A model generated the notes under the pieces. The model was not told the origin of the DNA, ran no database searches, and saw only the letters and a program-made list of their open reading frames with translations. Below, piece after piece: positions 7,742 to 14,208 of a DNA stretch of 53,610 bases. Origin of the DNA: CS3-C152 sp964347025 (GTDB taxonomy: Archaea; Aenigmatarchaeota; Aenigmatarchaeia; QMZP01; QMZT01); the NCBI GenBank assembly GCA_964347025.1, contig CAYFWU010000006.1, positions 1 through 53,610 on the forward strand, in the 5' to 3' direction. The number at the start of each line of letters is the position of its first letter. Position 1 is the stretch's first letter. The position numbers and the translations under genes were made by a program.

Positions 7742-8182
7742 ATGACGGTAAAGATTGTTGACCAGAAAAAGAACCCCTTGCTCAAGAGGGAGGAGGTTTA
7801 CGTTATTTTTGAACATCCTGATAAGGCGACCCCCTCCAGGAAGGATATGCTGCCAGTGCTTGAGAAAAGCCTGAAAACCAAAAAGGATCTGATAATAATA
7901 GACAAGATTTTCTCCATCAGGGGAAGAGGTGAATCGAAAGTTCACGTGTTCACCTACAGCAAGAAGGAGGACGTACCCAAGGATAAGCTGGAAAAAATGC
8001 AGAGAAGGATGGAGAGAAAGACAAAGGGAGAGGCGAAGCCGGAAGAGAAGAAAGAGGAGTCTCCAAAAGAAGAGAAGAAAGAGGAGGAAAAGCCGGAGGA
8101 ACCTGAAAAAAAGGAAGAAGTTAAAGAAGAGGAATCGGAGGAAAAGAAAGAGGAAGGGCCAGCGAAAGAAGAGAAGGGATAG
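7742..8182 (+). CDS. rps24e: 30S ribosomal protein eS24 with a long charged tail
   Basis: The first ~95 residues (MTVKIVDQKKNPLLKREEV... KKEDVPKDKLEKM) match eS24, including the ATPSRKDM segment. About 50 further residues of nearly pure K/E repeats with some S and P follow; most archaeal eS24 proteins end near residue 100. A longer start seven codons upstream would overlap spt4, so I chose the ATG that follows a GGTGT site. It is in the rpo7-spt4-eS24-eS31 cluster. The tail may be disordered and exposed on the ribosome surface. Confidence 0.93.
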   Translation: MTVKIVDQKKNPLLKREEVYVIFEHPDKATPSRKDMLPVLEKSLKTKKDLIIIDKIFSIRGRGESKVHVFTYSKKEDVPKDKLEKMQRRMERKTKGEAKPEEKKEESPKEEKKEEEKPEEPEKKEEVKEEESEEKKEEGPAKEEKG

Positions 8183-8184
8183 TT

Positions 8185-8544
8185 ATGGCAAAGAAAGAAA
8201 AGAAAACCAGAAAGAAAGGGAAGAAAGTAAGAAAGGGAAGAAAACACGAATCTGTGAAGGTGCAGAAATATTACGAGGTTAAGGGAGAGTCCTTAAACAG
8301 GAACAGGGATTTTTGTCCTAGGTGCGGACCCGGTATCTGGCTTTCGAAACACAAGGAGAGATCCTACTGCGGTAAGTGCGGATACACGAGCTTCGCAGGG
8401 AAAAAACCGCCTGAAGAGGTCAAACCAGAGGAAAAGAAAGAGGAGAAAGCAGAGGAACCGAAGGAAGAGGAATTAAAGACCGAAGAGAAAACGGCAGAGG
8501 AAAAGCCGGAAGAGGAACCAAAAGAAGAGGACAAAAAGGACTGA
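8185..8544 (+). CDS. rps27ae: 30S ribosomal protein eS31 (S27ae) with a long acidic tail
   Basis: The zinc ribbon C44-x2-C47...C62-x2-C65 (FCPRCGPG, YCGKCGYTSF) identifies S27ae, the ribosomal half of the eukaryotic ubiquitin-S31 fusion. A lysine-rich N-terminal arm comes first. The domain is followed by about 45 residues of E/K-rich sequence. The tail resembles the one on eS24 immediately upstream. The ATG is two bases after the eS24 stop, so translation is probably coupled. Confidence 0.94.
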   Translation: MAKKEKKTRKKGKKVRKGRKHESVKVQKYYEVKGESLNRNRDFCPRCGPGIWLSKHKERSYCGKCGYTSFAGKKPPEEVKPEEKKEEKAEEPKEEELKTEEKTAEEKPEEEPKEEDKKD

Positions 8545-8550
8545 TTCTTA

Positions 8551-8562
8551 CTTATTAATAAT
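8551..8562 (+). promoter_or_regulatory. TATA-like element upstream of tRNA-Arg
   Basis: TTATTAATAATC begins about 36 nt before the predicted first base of tRNA-Arg, a workable distance for an archaeal promoter. Confidence 0.35.
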
Positions 8563-8605
8563 CTTTTGAAAAGTATTATAACAGCCGGGCCTGTAGCTTA
8601 GTTGG

Positions 8606-8643
8606 AAGCGAATGACGCAGGTTTTACCTGCGTCCACCTGCAG
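8606..8643 (+). other. tRNA-Arg intron in the D-loop
   Basis: The inserted 38 nt lie between G19 and the following T of the D-loop. They contain a perfect 9-bp hairpin: 8614-8622 pairs with 8626-8634 around a TTT loop. Exact ends could shift by a few bases. I did not find a textbook bulge-helix-bulge with certainty. The core of this hairpin recurs in the T-loop intron of tRNA-Trp. Confidence 0.7.
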
Positions 8644-8683
8644 TAGAGCGTCAGATTGCGGATCTGGAGGTCGCGTGTTCAAA

Positions 8684-8733
8684 AGTTGAAACCACCAGCG
8701 GGTTTCAACCCTTCCTGCCACCAAGTATGAAAA
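8684..8733 (+). other. tRNA-Arg intron in the T-loop (between positions 59 and 60)
   Basis: Fifty nt separate TTCAAA from the final T of a 7-nt T-loop; both edges lie in AAAA runs, so the ends are uncertain by up to three bases. Inside, 8685-8693 pairs perfectly with 8701-8709 (9 bp) around the loop ACCAGCG. Introns at 59/60 are known from Thermoproteales tRNAs. Confidence 0.7.
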
Positions 8734-8829
8734 TCACGCCAGGCCCATAAATTTAAATTTAAAAAATAATCAAATAGTTATTAACAAGAAGGGGCCATGA
8801 GGTAGTCTGGCTATCCTGGCGGGCTCCAG

Positions 8830-8888
8830 TTCATGGAAATTGGAGCTTTGAGGGTCTTATGAGGATTAAGATCCTGTGATGAAGAGAG
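8830..8888 (+). ncRNA. tRNA-Trp anticodon intron with a putative C/D-box guide for C34
   Basis: The intron contains AATTGGAGCTT (8838-8848), which can pair over 11 positions (with G-U) with GGGCTCCAGTT around the anticodon. If TTGA (8848-8851) serves as a degenerate box D, the fifth base upstream (G8843) faces C34, the base methylated by the tRNA-Trp intron guide in Haloferax. A good box C (GTGATGA, 8876-8882) is near the 3' end and would precede the guide in a circularised intron. ATGAGGA (8859-8865) could be C'. GGGTCT just upstream of ATGA could face position 39. The boxes D are imperfect. Confidence 0.55.
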
Positions 8889-8909
8889 ACCCGTATACCT
8901 GGGTTCGAA

Positions 8910-8946
8910 AGCGTATGAATCAGGTTTCACCTGCTTCGTCCGAAAT
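8910..8946 (+). other. tRNA-Trp intron in the T-loop (between positions 59 and 60)
   Basis: Thirty-seven nt lie between TTCGAA and the last T of the T-loop. They hold a hairpin: CAGGT (8921-8925) with ACCTG (8929-8933), extended by GAA/TTC across one mismatch. The site is the same as in tRNA-Arg. The hairpin core matches the D-loop intron of tRNA-Arg. Confidence 0.68.
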
Positions 8947-8968
8947 TCCCAGTGGCCCCATTCCCAAC

Positions 8969-8978
8969 TATTTTTATT
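8969..8978 (+). promoter_or_regulatory. TATA box for the pilin-like gene cluster
   Basis: TATTTTTATT lies 23-32 nt upstream of the ATG at 9001, consistent with a leaderless message for the first pilin-like gene. Confidence 0.45.
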
Positions 8979-9000
8979 CTCCGTGAGACAAAGAATTAAT

Positions 9001-9405
9001 ATGAGGGCACAAACAGCTTTTGAATACATGGTCATAGCAATAATAATTCTTGCTTTTCTTACACCCATGTGGTTGTATGTAAGCCAGGTTCAGAACGAGA
9101 GCGCTGAAGGATTATCTCTAACCTATGCAAAAAACGCGGTTAAAAAAATCGCGGAGAATGCAGACCTCGTTTACTCCCAGAGACTGGGAGCGAAGGTGAA
9201 GGTTGGTATTTACATACCAAGGGGTGTGGAGGAAATAAACATAACAGGGAAGACTGTTATAATGAGGATTTATTCTTCCTCTGGCGCGGTTGATATTTTT
9301 GAAACATCAACAGCGGATTTGAACGGAACTCTGCCCACGACTTCGGGGTTTCACTGGGTCATGATAGAGGCAAAAGGGGATTACGTTCAGATAAGTAAGT
9401 TGTAA
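9001..9405 (+). CDS. Class III signal peptide protein (archaellin/pilin-like)
   Basis: Starting at this ATG the protein begins MRAQTAFEYMVIAIIILAFL: a short basic n-region, a predicted cleavage site before QTAFEY, then a hydrophobic stretch that forms the pilin alpha helix. This is the class III signal peptide processed by an archaeal prepilin peptidase. The remaining ~105 residues are a beta-rich soluble head with no motif I recognise. The frame extends six codons upstream, but those residues would spoil the signal peptide. It is the first of three adjacent pilin-like genes. It could be a major or minor subunit of a type IV pilus-like surface filament. Confidence 0.82.
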   Translation: MRAQTAFEYMVIAIIILAFLTPMWLYVSQVQNESAEGLSLTYAKNAVKKIAENADLVYSQRLGAKVKVGIYIPRGVEEINITGKTVIMRIYSSSGAVDIFETSTADLNGTLPTTSGFHWVMIEAKGDYVQISKL

Positions 9406-9408
9406 TTC

Positions 9409-9792
9409 ATGAGGGCACAAACAGGGATAGAATTTATGGTACTCTTTGGGATTTTTTTAGTTGCCATCATGATACTGGTTTTTGTGGTTTGGGATTACGT
9501 TCTTGATATCAATGTTTCAACAATCGATCTCCAGGCAAACGGGGTTTTGGATAAGATATCCGGCAAGCTGGAAACCGTGTTCCTTGAAGGTCACGGTTTT
9601 TCAGCAAATCTTACACTTCCTGAAGAAATTTCTGGTATGAATTATTCTGTTGACATAGGAAATGGTTTTGTATTCCTGAATATGAGCAGCAGGATATACA
9701 CAAAAAGGCTCATAACAAGAAATGTAACAGGTGTCATCAAAAAGGGTGAGAATATAATCGAGAATTTGGACGGGATTGTTGTGATATCATGA
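9409..9792 (+). CDS. Class III signal peptide protein (pilin-like)
   Basis: The N-terminus MRAQTGIEFMVLFGIFLVAI is again a class III signal peptide, with the same MRAQT opening as the gene three bases upstream. Cleavage is expected before QTGIEF. The 127-residue protein has a hydrophobic helix to about residue 30 and a small extracellular head with several N-x-S/T sites. It overlaps the next gene by the four bases ATGA. It is probably a minor pilin. Confidence 0.8.
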   Translation: MRAQTGIEFMVLFGIFLVAIMILVFVVWDYVLDINVSTIDLQANGVLDKISGKLETVFLEGHGFSANLTLPEEISGMNYSVDIGNGFVFLNMSSRIYTKRLITRNVTGVIKKGENIIENLDGIVVIS

Positions 9793-10274
9793 TCGAAAGA
9801 CGAAAAGGTCAGGTATGGTCACTGGATTTTGTAACATCACTGATCATATTTTTCTTGGTTTTAGTACCTCTCTTCTTTGTATGGAACTACGTGAACATTC
9901 AGAACATGGAGCAGAGAACATTCGACGATATAGAGGTTCTCGCACTCACAACCTCTGATTCCCTCATAAGAACTAAAGGCGTGCCTGAAAACTGGAATTC
10001 GAGTAACGTTAACGTGATAGGTCTTGCAGATGAGGAGAACATTCTGAACCCCACGAAGGTTTCTGAGTTTCTCTCAATGGGCAACATCAATTATAACCTA
10101 ACGAGAAACATATTGACGGGGAAGTATGATTTCTTTTTCGGCATAACCGATCTGAACGGAACTGTGTACGGAACGATAGGGAACAAACCACCAGACAAAA
10201 CAATCGTTCCTGTCGAGAGGTATTGTTTATACAATGACAGGGTTGTGAAAATAGAATTAACTTTGATAGGCTAA
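9789..10274 (+). CDS. Pilin-like / membrane-anchored pseudopilin
   Basis: The N-terminus MIERRKGQVWSLDFVTSLIIFFLVLV resembles a class III leader (basic residues, then KG-Q) followed by a hydrophobic helix to about residue 30. The extracellular part of about 130 residues has N-glycosylation-type sequons. It is translationally coupled to the upstream gene by an ATGA overlap. Its stop interlocks with that of the convergent small gene. With the two preceding genes it forms a compact pilin-like operon; no pilus motor or prepilin peptidase gene is in this window. Confidence 0.72.
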   Translation: MIERRKGQVWSLDFVTSLIIFFLVLVPLFFVWNYVNIQNMEQRTFDDIEVLALTTSDSLIRTKGVPENWNSSNVNVIGLADEENILNPTKVSEFLSMGNINYNLTRNILTGKYDFFFGITDLNGTVYGTIGNKPPDKTIVPVERYCLYNDRVVKIELTLIG

Positions 10275-10540
10275 AGGTCAACCTCGAACCATTTATACTT
10301 TATCCTTATTTTGTATCCCATCTTTCTGAGCCTTTTTATCATCTGTATATCCTTGTTTCCCTTCCTGGACAGAAACTCCTCGATACCCAGTTCCAAGGCT
10401 ATTACCGGATGTACAATGTTAACAATTATATCCTTGTCCTTCAATTCTATCTCAGCGGCAGGTGCCTTGCCAAGGTATATCATAAAGTGAACCCTGCCAA
10501 CTATACTCCGAAAAATTTCACCCAAAATGTTCATAAACAT
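10271..10540 (-). CDS. Small protein of unknown function
   Basis: An 89-residue protein (MFMNILGEIF... YKWFEVDL) with alternating beta-type segments and a basic C-terminal half (KRLRKMGYKIRIKYKW). I recognise no family. The ATG at 10534 is an equally good start. It follows the next small gene on the same strand within about 10 nt, so the two form an operon. The stop codon interlocks with the convergent pilin-like gene (CTAA). The tight context supports a real gene. Confidence 0.6.
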   Translation of the reverse strand: MFMNILGEIFRSIVGRVHFMIYLGKAPAAEIELKDKDIIVNIVHPVIALELGIEEFLSRKGNKDIQMIKRLRKMGYKIRIKYKWFEVDL

Positions 10541-10546
10541 CAAGAA

Positions 10547-10735
10547 TTATTTCTTCTTGGCAAAGGGGACTATTGTGAATTCCACATCACCGTTAACCCT
10601 GACTTTAGAACTGCCTATGTTGAATTCAACGCCATCAAGATTTATCTTTGTCTTGGTTTCTTTGCCTTCAAGTATCTGTAGAATTTTCAGGAAAAGCTCT
10701 TCCTTGTTTTTGACTATTTCCTCGAAAACGCCCAT
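10547..10735 (-). CDS. Small protein of unknown function
   Basis: A 62-residue protein (MGVFEEIVKNKEELFLKIL... VEFTIVPFAKKK): a predicted N-terminal amphipathic helix, then a beta-rich part (TKINLDGVEFNIGSSKVRVNG). A GGTGGTG ribosome binding site just before this ATG decides the start; a GTG nine bases further upstream lies inside that site. It is the first gene of a two-gene unit, divergent from the HerA-like ATPase gene. No family recognised. Confidence 0.6.
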   Translation of the reverse strand: MGVFEEIVKNKEELFLKILQILEGKETKTKINLDGVEFNIGSSKVRVNGDVEFTIVPFAKKK

Positions 10736-10826
10736 ACACACCACCTTAACGAGAGATTATATACTTATCTTTTGTTATATTTGTTTTATATAACTTATTA
10801 ACATATTCCTCCCTAAATCTTAATAT

Positions 10827-12125
10827 ATGGTAGAGAAGATAATTGTGGGGAAAGGGTGGAAAGATCTCAAAAAATACGGACCCAAGGGGACTGCTTTTAT
10901 AGGAAAACACATTGTTGGTAAGGGAGAAGAAGCCCACCTCACCAATCCCATCCACATGGACGTTACGAGACCACACGTCATCCTCGTGTGCGGAAAGAGA
11001 GGGACGGGGAAGTCTTACACGGCCGGGGTTGTTGCTGAAGAGATATACAGGCTTCCGCCGAATATAAAAAAGAATATATGCGTTCTCATGATAGACACCA
11101 TGGGCATATACTGGTCCATGAAGCTTCCAAATGAAAAGGATGCGGACCTCCTGAAGGAATGGGGGGTAAAACCCGAGGGAATAAAAACGAACCTATTCGT
11201 CCCCAGCGGGTATTTCGAAGAATACAAGAAAGCGGGTATAACGGTTGATTGCCCTTTCACTGTTTCAGTTTCCGAACTCACGTCAGAGGACTGGGTTATA
11301 ACGTTCGGGTTCTCCATGATAGATGAATATGGAATATTGATAGAGCAGGTAATAGACAGGCTCATGGAAAGGGAGGTAAACTATTCGATAGATGATATTA
11401 TAAGAGAGATAGAGAAGGATACGAGATCCGGACACAAGGTAAAGGAAGCCCTTATAAACAGATTCCTTGCTGCAAAGGAGTGGGGTATTTTTGAGAAGAA
11501 GGGGACGAAAACAGAGGACCTCCTTAAGGCCGGAACGATATCCATCCTTGACGTTTCGCACTACATGCGCGTTTCCGAGTCCTGGTCCATACGGGCGATG
11601 GTTGTAGGGTTGCTGGCAAGAAAGATATTCGAGGAGAGGCTGGCGGCCAGGAAGGTCGAGGAGTACGGGAAGGTCACGGGGCAGGCGAGGAAAACGATTC
11701 CCATGGTATGGATCATGATAGACGAGGCGCATCAGTTCATTCCCGAGAAGGGGTCCACCTCTGCCTCAGGTCCGTTGCTGACTCTCGTAAAGGAAGGGAG
11801 AGAACCGGGTATCTCTGTCCTCATGATAACGCAACAGCCCAATAAACTAAAGAGTGACGCCCTCTCCCAGGCAGATCTCGTGATCTCTCACAGGTTAACC
11901 TCGAAACTGGACATAGAATCCCTGAGATCGATCATGCAGACGTACATGCTCGAGGACATACAGGATTACCTGAATGAATTACCCAAAACCAAAGGATCAG
12001 CAATAGTCCTTGATGACAACCTCGAAAGAATTTACGAAATCCAGGTTCGTCCCAGATTCTCCTGGCATGCAGGAGGATCACCGATAATAATAGGTGAGAA
12101 AAGCCTGCTTGAAGAGCAGGCCTAG
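10827..12125 (+). CDS. HerA/VirB4-like P-loop ATPase (DUF87 domain)
   Basis: Cytoplasmic ATPase of the HerA/FtsK superclass. The Walker A motif is GKRGTGKS (56-63), and Walker B is WIMIDEAHQF near residue 297-306. Downstream, LTLVKEGREPGISVLMITQQP holds the sensor-like segment typical of HerA-VirB4 ATPases. HerA itself works with NurA nuclease in end resection, but no nurA lies here and the N-terminus differs from classical HerA, so I call it HerA-like only. The 432-residue protein is divergent from two small genes. Its 3' end is one base from the convergent CNNM-type gene. Confidence 0.85.
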   Translation: MVEKIIVGKGWKDLKKYGPKGTAFIGKHIVGKGEEAHLTNPIHMDVTRPHVILVCGKRGTGKSYTAGVVAEEIYRLPPNIKKNICVLMIDTMGIYWSMKLPNEKDADLLKEWGVKPEGIKTNLFVPSGYFEEYKKAGITVDCPFTVSVSELTSEDWVITFGFSMIDEYGILIEQVIDRLMEREVNYSIDDIIREIEKDTRSGHKVKEALINRFLAAKEWGIFEKKGTKTEDLLKAGTISILDVSHYMRVSESWSIRAMVVGLLARKIFEERLAARKVEEYGKVTGQARKTIPMVWIMIDEAHQFIPEKGSTSASGPLLTLVKEGREPGISVLMITQQPNKLKSDALSQADLVISHRLTSKLDIESLRSIMQTYMLEDIQDYLNELPKTKGSAIVLDDNLERIYEIQVRPRFSWHAGGSPIIIGEKSLLEEQA

Positions 12126-12126
12126 T

Positions 12127-13377
12127 TTACTTCCTTATTTTACCCCTCTTCTTGATTATCTTTATTCTCTTTATTCTCTCTCTGTCCGCATCCTTGACTA
12201 TTATCCTGAAGTTTTTCAGTTTTATCTTATCTCCCTTCTTGGGGAACCTTCCGAGCTTGTTCACGATAAGGTCGGCTATGGTTTTCAGATCCTTTTGCTT
12301 GAACTCAATGCCCATAACCTTCGTGATGTCTTTCAGGGGGGTTTCCGCCTCAACTATTATGCTCTTCTCGTCAAGAAGCCGGAGCTTGGTTTTCTGGACA
12401 TCCGTTTCATCATATATCTCCCCCACTATCTCCTCCAGAAGATCCTCAAGCGTTACCAAACCTCTCACGTTCCCCTTCTTATCGGTTACTATCGCCAGGT
12501 GCGTTCCTGTTTCTCTGAAGTCATCAAGGAGCGGATCCAGGTTCTTGTCCTTTGTCACGAACATCACGGGTGTTACGATTTTTTCGATCTCCGTGTCAAA
12601 CTGTTTGCGTTTCACGTGTTTGAGTATCTCCTGTACATGAACAATTCCTATAATGTTATCAAAGCTGTTCTTGTAAACAGGTATTCTTGAGTAACGGGAT
12701 TCCAGAATCTTTGTCAGAGCATCAGAAATCCTCATGTCAGAACGTATTGCAGTAATCCTTTTCCTGGGTGTCATCACTTCTGAAACACGTGTATCCCCGA
12801 ATTCAAAAATGTTTTTTATCATCCTCTCCTCATCCTTCTCTATTATGCCTATCTCTGTTCCCATGCTCAGGGCGGTCTTTATCTCCTCCTCTGTTATGCT
12901 CTGTTTCTTTTTCTTGGCACCAAAAATCTTAAGGATCCCCAGACTGAGTTTTTCGATAAAAACAACCACGGGATAGAATATTTTTGTTAGGATATATAGA
13001 GGTCCTGAGAACAAAAGGGAAATCCTCTCGGCATTCTGATAGCAAAAGGATTTGGGCGTTATCTCCCCGAAAATAAGTATGAGAAAGGTCATCACCCCGG
13101 TTGCTATGCCCAGACCTGCCGACCCGAACATCTCGGTAAAAATAACGGTCGCCAGCGCGGCAGCTGCAATGTTAACCAGGTTGTTCCAGATCAGAATTGT
13201 CACCAGCAGTTTGTGAGGCTCCTCTTTCACTCTTCTCAGCATTTTCGACCCTCTTTTTCGCTGGCGAACGAGCTTCCTGACCTTTATATCGCTTAAGGAG
13301 AAAAACGCTATTTCCGAGCCAGAGAAAATAGAAGAGAGAATTAACAAAACTATCAAAACAAAAATATCAGGCCACAT
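12127..13377 (-). CDS. CNNM/CorC-type membrane protein (DUF21, CBS pair, CorC_HlyC domain)
   Basis: Predicted membrane transporter or regulator of divalent-cation (Mg2+ or Co2+) movement, of the family formerly named hemolysin C-like. Residues 1-140 hold about four transmembrane segments (DUF21; opening SSIFSGSEIAFFSL). The FGDTRVSEVMTPR segment leads into a pair of CBS domains (about 195-320), with YSRIPVYKNSFDNIIGIVHV and HLAIVTDKKGNVRGLVTLEDLLEEIVGEI. A CorC_HlyC domain follows to residue ~405. The 416-residue length and domain order are normal. Confidence 0.92.
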   Translation of the reverse strand: MWPDIFVLIVLLILSSIFSGSEIAFFSLSDIKVRKLVRQRKRGSKMLRRVKEEPHKLLVTILIWNNLVNIAAAALATVIFTEMFGSAGLGIATGVMTFLILIFGEITPKSFCYQNAERISLLFSGPLYILTKIFYPVVVFIEKLSLGILKIFGAKKKKQSITEEEIKTALSMGTEIGIIEKDEERMIKNIFEFGDTRVSEVMTPRKRITAIRSDMRISDALTKILESRYSRIPVYKNSFDNIIGIVHVQEILKHVKRKQFDTEIEKIVTPVMFVTKDKNLDPLLDDFRETGTHLAIVTDKKGNVRGLVTLEDLLEEIVGEIYDETDVQKTKLRLLDEKSIIVEAETPLKDITKVMGIEFKQKDLKTIADLIVNKLGRFPKKGDKIKLKNFRIIVKDADRERIKRIKIIKKRGKIRK

Positions 13378-13402
13378 GAAAAATAATTGGGTTTGGGAGC
13401 TT

Positions 13403-13828
13403 TTATTTTTTCATTGCATTTGAAAGCTTGTTTACCTTGTTCTCGATCTCTATTATCTTCGAGGCAACTTCCCTGTATCTTTTCTCCAGCTTTATGTCAG
13501 TGTCTATTCTCCTCTTGTCGAGCCTCTGAACCCTGTACTCTGTCCTGTTCTTGTGTTTGCTTGCAAGTTCGAACGTGTGTTCCAGCTGTTGCGAGATGGA
13601 ATTTAACTTCTTGTAAATGTCATCCTGGTATCCAACAACCTTCACGTTTGTCAGTTCCTCTGAGAGCTTTCCTGCCCCTATGATGACTACGACAAGCAAG
13701 AGAACCACAAAGGTTTCGAAGGTTATTGCCGCAGTTGCAATTCCTGAAACTAATGAAAAGGCAATTACTGCGAAGAGCACCCAGAATATCTTATCCCAAT
13801 GCTTGAACCAGTGAATACTCGAAAACAT
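13403..13828 (-). CDS. Membrane protein with two N-terminal helices and a coiled coil
   Basis: A 141-residue protein. Two hydrophobic segments lie near residues 14-33 and 35-55, followed by a charged region (70-141) rich in K, E and R with heptad-like spacing (LDKRRIDTDIKLEKRYREV, IIEIENKVNKL) that suggests a coiled coil. I recognise no family. It lies on the same strand and just upstream of the CNNM-type gene, and is divergent from eL44. Confidence 0.65.
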   Translation of the reverse strand: MFSSIHWFKHWDKIFWVLFAVIAFSLVSGIATAAITFETFVVLLLVVVIIGAGKLSEELTNVKVVGYQDDIYKKLNSISQQLEHTFELASKHKNRTEYRVQRLDKRRIDTDIKLEKRYREVASKIIEIENKVNKLSNAMKK

Positions 13829-13885
13829 AGTTATTATTTAAAGGTAAAGAATTTAAAGGTTTTTAACGCCCTTTTTTTATTAAAG

Positions 13886-13894
13886 TTTTTAAAC
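13886..13894 (+). promoter_or_regulatory. TATA box for the eL44-eS27-aIF2alpha operon
   Basis: TTTTTAAAC is centred about 27 nt before the eL44 ATG, so the message is likely leaderless. Confidence 0.5.
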
Positions 13895-13915
13895 TTGTAT
13901 CCCTATATAACGTTT

Positions 13916-14200
13916 ATGAAATTCCCGAAAACTTTGCGAACCTATTGTCCGAAGTGCATGAAGCACACGGAACATTCGGTTAAGCAGTCCAAAAGGAGAG
14001 CACGTTCGCAGGCCCACCCCCGATCCCAATCCCAGAGAAGGTTCAAGAGAAAAATGAAGGGCTACGGATCATTCCCAAGACCTAATCCTAAAGGCGAGGG
14101 GAAGCCTACGAAAAAGGTAGACCTCCGTTTAATGTGCAAAGAATGCAACAAATCTCACACAAAGAAGGGATTCAGGATCAAGAAGTTTGAATTAGTTTAG
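13916..14200 (+). CDS. rpl44e: 50S ribosomal protein eL44e
   Basis: A 94-residue protein starting MKFPKTLRTYCPKCMKHTEHSV. The zinc ribbon has CPKC at the N-terminus and C-x2-C (MCKECNKSHTKKGFR) near the C-terminus. The basic middle SQSQRRFKRKMKGYG is typical of eL44 (human RPL36A relative). The frame is open further upstream, but this ATG follows a well-spaced TATA box and gives the family's N-terminus. It is first in the conserved archaeal order eL44-eS27-aIF2alpha. Confidence 0.95.
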   Translation: MKFPKTLRTYCPKCMKHTEHSVKQSKRRARSQAHPRSQSQRRFKRKMKGYGSFPRPNPKGEGKPTKKVDLRLMCKECNKSHTKKGFRIKKFELV

Positions 14201-14208
14201 GTGGTTAT

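Larger units (their letters stand above)
8587..8747 (+). tRNA. tRNA-Arg (anticodon GCG), interrupted in the D-loop and T-loop
   Basis: Acceptor GGGCCTG (8587-8593) pairs fully with CAGGCCC (8740-8746), with discriminator A8747. The D-stem is GCTT/GAGC. The anticodon stem TCAGA/TCTGG encloses TTGCGGA (anticodon GCG at 8658-8660). The variable region is AGGTC, and the T-stem is GCGTG (8673-8677) with CACGC (8735-8739). These only make a tRNA if 38 nt are removed from the D-loop (leaving AGTTGGTA) and 50 nt from the T-loop (leaving TTCAAAT). After removal a 73-nt tRNA results. No intron is present at the common 37/38 site. CCA is not encoded at the end. Confidence 0.85.
8791..8960 (+). tRNA. tRNA-Trp (anticodon CCA), with anticodon-loop and T-loop introns
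   Basis: Acceptor GGGGCCA (8791-8797) pairs fully with TGGCCCC (8953-8959), with discriminator A8960. The D-arm is AGG...CCT. The anticodon stem GCGGG (8819-8823) pairs with CCCGT (8890-8894), and the loop reads CTCCAG|A with anticodon CCA at 8826-8828. A 59-nt intron sits at the canonical 37/38 site. The T-stem is CTGGG (8899-8903) with CCCAG (8948-8952). Removing 37 nt from the T-loop leaves TTCGAAT. CCA is not encoded. A TATA-like AT-rich stretch (about 8750-8764) separates it from tRNA-Arg. Confidence 0.88.

Noticed and set aside
7954..8282. Long open frames on both strands across the eS24 and eS31 tails
   Set aside because: They are by-products of the repetitive GAAGAA/AAGAAA codons. 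The products are monotonous (Arg/Lys-rich or Ser/Phe-rich), and the true genes are clear in the other frame.
8670..8723. A tRNA 3' end at CCTGCCACCA (8714-8723)
   Set aside because: It resembles an encoded CCA end, but it cannot pair with GGGCCTG. The perfect partner CAGGCCC lies further on, at 8740-8746, so the CCACCA falls inside the T-loop intron.
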